The notes below the pieces were generated by a model. That model worked only from the letters and a program-made list of their open reading frames with translations. It did no database searches and was not told the DNA's origin. A stretch of 64,000 bases of DNA, from assembly GCA_027451525.1 (NCBI GenBank), contig DAIDJF010000004.1, positions 1 through 64,000 of the forward strand, in the 5' to 3' direction. Shown piece by piece: positions 61,504 through 64,000 of this stretch. Origin of the DNA: Ktedonobacterales bacterium. Lineage in GTDB: Bacteria > Chloroflexota > Ktedonobacteria > Ktedonobacterales > Ktedonobacteraceae. Every line of letters begins with the position of its first letter. Positions within the stretch are counted from its first letter, which is position 1. Made by a program: the position numbers and the translations under genes.

Positions 61504-64000
61504 CTACCTTCTTATGGTGCGCTTCTTTTTCTGCATCAAAAACAGGAGGTTGAGGGCATCCAATGGCGTAATCGAACTGACATCAATCGTCTCGATATCC
61601 AGGCTCGCATTAGCGGACTGTTCGAGCATAGTCGCAATGGCTCGTGCCTCATCGCTTTGCCATTCATAGAGCGTGGATGTATTGAGTAACTCAAGCGCAG
61701 CATGCTGGAATGCAGGCATACGGAGCGCGCCATCTGCATGATAGTCCGCACTCCCTTCGGCAACGAGCATATGATGGCTACTTTTATGCTCTTCCAACTG
61801 GCGCAGGACCTGCTCAGCTCGACTGACGATGCTCGGGGGCATACCTGCTAGTTTCGCGACATGCACGCCATAACTTCTCCCGGCACTGCCTGACATCACA
61901 CGATGCAGAAAGATGATGCCACCTTGTTCATCATCGCTAATCGCCATCATATAAACGCTCAAATGCGCCAACTCGTCGGCCATTAAAGCCAGTTCATGAT
62001 AATGCGTAGCAAAAAGTGTGCGCGCTTTCGTCTCGTTATGCAGATGCTCCACAACGGCCCGCGCAATCGCCAGCCCATCGTAGGTGCTGGTTCCTCTACC
62101 GATCTCATCAAGGATAATCAGACTATGGCTCGTCGCATGGTGCAGAATAGTTGCCGTCTCCTCCATCTCGACCATAAACGTGCTTTTGCCGGATGCGATA
62201 TCATCCTCAGCTCCCACGCGCGTGAAAATGCGATCAACCAGCCCGATATGTGCTTTACGCGCTGGTACAAAACTGCCAATCTGCCCTAGCAGCGTAATCA
62301 GCGCGACCTGCCGTAAATAGGTTGACTTACCCGCCATATTTGGTCCCGTCAACAGCACAATGCGCGTGCCATGCTCCGTGTCTAACTGTGTATCGTTGGG
62401 AATAAAAATATCGCCATTCAGGGCATGCTCTACGACAGGATGCCGTCCTCCAACAATCTCCAGGCTATGTCCTTGCTCTAACACTGGTCGTACATAGCCC
62501 TGACGCGCCGCAACCTCAGCCAGACTCAGCAATGCATCAATCTTCGCGACAGCCGTTGCGGTGGTACTGAGTTCTGGATAATACACGCTGATCTGGCGCA
62601 ACACGTCAGCATAGATACTACGCTCCATTTCTTCAATACGTTCCTCAGCACTAAGAATACGTGCCTCATGCTCTTTCATCTCAGGCGTGATATAACGTTC
62701 CGCGTTGACCAACGTTTGTTTGCGCATGTAATCGGCAGGAACCAATTTAAGATTAGCATGACTAATTTCGATATAGTAGCCAAAAACCTTATTAAAGCTG
62801 ACGCGCAAAGATTTGATGCCCGTGCGCTCACGCTCGCGTACCTCTAACGAAAGCATCCACAGGCGCGAGTCACGAATTGCCGCAAACAGTTCATCTAGCT
62901 CGGCATGAAAATTGGGGCGAATAAGCCGTCCATCCTCGACCTCATCTTCTTCACCAGGACGCACAAGGGCACGTCCAATCAGATCAGTTACTTCTGGGCA
63001 GGTATTCAACTCTTCAGCCCATTCGCGCAAGAGCAGCGCGTCACAGCCAAGCAGCAGATCACGCAACTGCGGAATGATCGTCAGATAATTGCGCAAAGCC
63101 AAAACTTCGTTGCGCACCGCCGTTCCCTGGCGCACACGCCCCGCAATACGCTCGATATCCCCAAAACCTTGCAAATGCAGCGTAAAGCGATTGCGCAGCG
63201 CGGGACTCTCGTATAACTCTTCGACACTACTTAAACGCGCATCCAGCATATTGAGATCAAGCAGGGGCTGCGTAATCATCCGGCGCAGGTGGCGTGCTCC
63301 CATCGGCGTAATGGTGCGATCCAGCACGTTGAGCAGACTGCCATGTACCGAGCCGCTACGTGATCCTTGCAGTAGATCAAGGTTGCGCTGCGTATGAGCA
63401 TCTAAGACCATATAGCTTGTCGTGCGATACGAACGCAACCCTGTCAGAAGCGAGAGTAGCGTGTTATTCATCTTATCTAGATAAGCGACAATCGCCCCTG
63501 CCGCCGCGATAGCCTGCGGAGCCTGCGCGCAACCATACGCTTCAAGCGACTGCACACCAAACAAGCGACAGAGCCGAGCCTGCGCGGCCTCTACTTGATA
63601 AAAATAGGCAGGACAGGATGTAATCGTGATTGTTTTCGTAGGAAACTGATAGGCATCTTGCTGATCGCCTTCTACTAATAGACACTCAACGGGGGCAAGA
63701 CGCTGTAGCTCGGCATCGAGAGCAACGGGTAATTCTTCTGGCGGAAACCACGTCACGCTAAACTCGCCCGTGCTGACATCGACCGCCGCCAAACCCGTCT
63801 GCGTGCGACCCTTCGCAATCGCCACAAGATAGTTATTCTGGCGCGCGGGCAACAGGTTCGGCTCAGAGAGCGTTCCAGCCGTCAAGATGCGTGTCACAGC
63901 ACGCTCAACCGGGTCCTTGCCTTTCCCAACAACGCCTACTTGGTCACATACTGCCACTTTATACCCGCGTTGCACCAATTTCCCGACATAATTCTCTAAT
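61504..64000 (-). CDS. mutS: DNA mismatch repair protein MutS, 5' partial
   Basis: MutS lacking only its extreme N-terminus, which lies beyond the right window edge; the frame stays open to base 64000 (LENYVGKLVQRGYKVAVCDQVG, mismatch-binding domain). About 830 residues are visible. Further: GRTQTGLAAVDVSTGEF (connector), the clamp and lever region, Walker A GPNMAGKSTYLRQ, IFTRVGAEDDIASGKSTFMVEM, Walker B LIILDEIGRGTSTYDG and TLFATHYHELA. It recognises mismatches and recruits MutL. TTG 63978 is not the start, since homology continues upstream. It ends 2 bases before mutL. Confidence 0.96.
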   Translation of the reverse strand, partial: LENYVGKLVQRGYKVAVCDQVGVVGKGKDPVERAVTRILTAGTLSEPNLLPARQNNYLVAIAKGRTQTGLAAVDVSTGEFSVTWFPPEELPVALDAELQRLAPVECLLVEGDQQDAYQFPTKTITITSCPAYFYQVEAAQARLCRLFGVQSLEAYGCAQAPQAIAAAGAIVAYLDKMNNTLLSLLTGLRSYRTTSYMVLDAHTQRNLDLLQGSRSGSVHGSLLNVLDRTITPMGARHLRRMITQPLLDLNMLDARLSSVEELYESPALRNRFTLHLQGFGDIERIAGRVRQGTAVRNEVLALRNYLTIIPQLRDLLLGCDALLLREWAEELNTCPEVTDLIGRALVRPGEEDEVEDGRLIRPNFHAELDELFAAIRDSRLWMLSLEVRERERTGIKSLRVSFNKVFGYYIEISHANLKLVPADYMRKQTLVNAERYITPEMKEHEARILSAEERIEEMERSIYADVLRQISVYYPELSTTATAVAKIDALLSLAEVAARQGYVRPVLEQGHSLEIVGGRHPVVEHALNGDIFIPNDTQLDTEHGTRIVLLTGPNMAGKSTYLRQVALITLLGQIGSFVPARKAHIGLVDRIFTRVGAEDDIASGKSTFMVEMEETATILHHATSHSLIILDEIGRGTSTYDGLAIARAVVEHLHNETKARTLFATHYHELALMADELAHLSVYMMAISDDEQGGIIFLHRVMSGSAGRSYGVHVAKLAGMPPSIVSRAEQVLRQLEEHKSSHHMLVAEGSADYHADGALRMPAFQHAALELLNTSTLYEWQSDEARAIATMLEQSANASLDIETIDVSSITPLDALNLLFLMQKKKRTIRR

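Overview
The window looks like a chromosomal segment of a soil-type Chloroflexota of class Ktedonobacteria (Ktedonobacter-like). This is inferred from the mixture of genes (XRE-NB-ARC-TPR STAND regulators, a WD40 lipoprotein, KdpD-type DUF4118 kinases, RibD-like reductases, a MmyB-type XRE regulator) and an overall composition near 50% GC; no rRNA or other marker gene was available to prove it. No tRNA, rRNA, CRISPR array or intact insertion sequence was recognised. The genes are short-range operons on both strands, mostly with AAGGAG-type ribosome binding sites.

Layout. (1) 1-8552: an AT-rich, tightly coupled run of plus-strand genes: a DEAH-box helicase with a zinc ribbon and a DUF1998-like end (5' end outside the window), a NERD-nuclease/UvrD-like helicase, an unrecognised 190-residue protein, a TPR protein ending in a cold-shock-like domain, and then an EVE-domain protein. 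I read this as a candidate genome-defence module and the best candidate for an undescribed system here. (2) 8.7-15.6 kb: accessory metabolism and regulators, a decayed DUF1254/beta-propeller locus, a 33-residue membrane protein missed by length-limited gene calling, an Lrp regulator and a DUF4118 histidine kinase. (3) 15.9-20.6 kb: a zinc/manganese ABC importer with two permeases and a nearby Fur/Zur-family repressor; the two promoter regions share a 17-bp operator-like sequence. (4) 20.8-32.2 kb: a SHMT-like PLP enzyme with its GntR regulator, a zinc-protease-like protein, redox enzymes with an XRE regulator, an MFS/WD40 operon and an ECF-like sigma factor. (5) 32.3-43.0 kb: a two-component system cotranscribed with a histidine phosphatase, then an envelope-glycan cluster (sugar epimerase, ABC exporter, three glycosyltransferases). 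(6) 43.3-54.5 kb: secreted proteins, a large STAND regulator with a composition break inside it, a NUDIX hydrolase, and a photolyase whose two domains are in reversed order. (7) 54.8-64.0 kb: core genes: pncB, an SCP2-like protein, an operon of glutaredoxin-like protein, DUF2085 and MtaB, and the mutS-mutL pair, with mutS running off the window.

Together the window joins a housekeeping end (mismatch repair, NAD salvage, tRNA modification, right) to an accessory end (defence-like island, left), with envelope, metal and signalling genes between. All functional assignments come from motif reading by eye; no database search was run.
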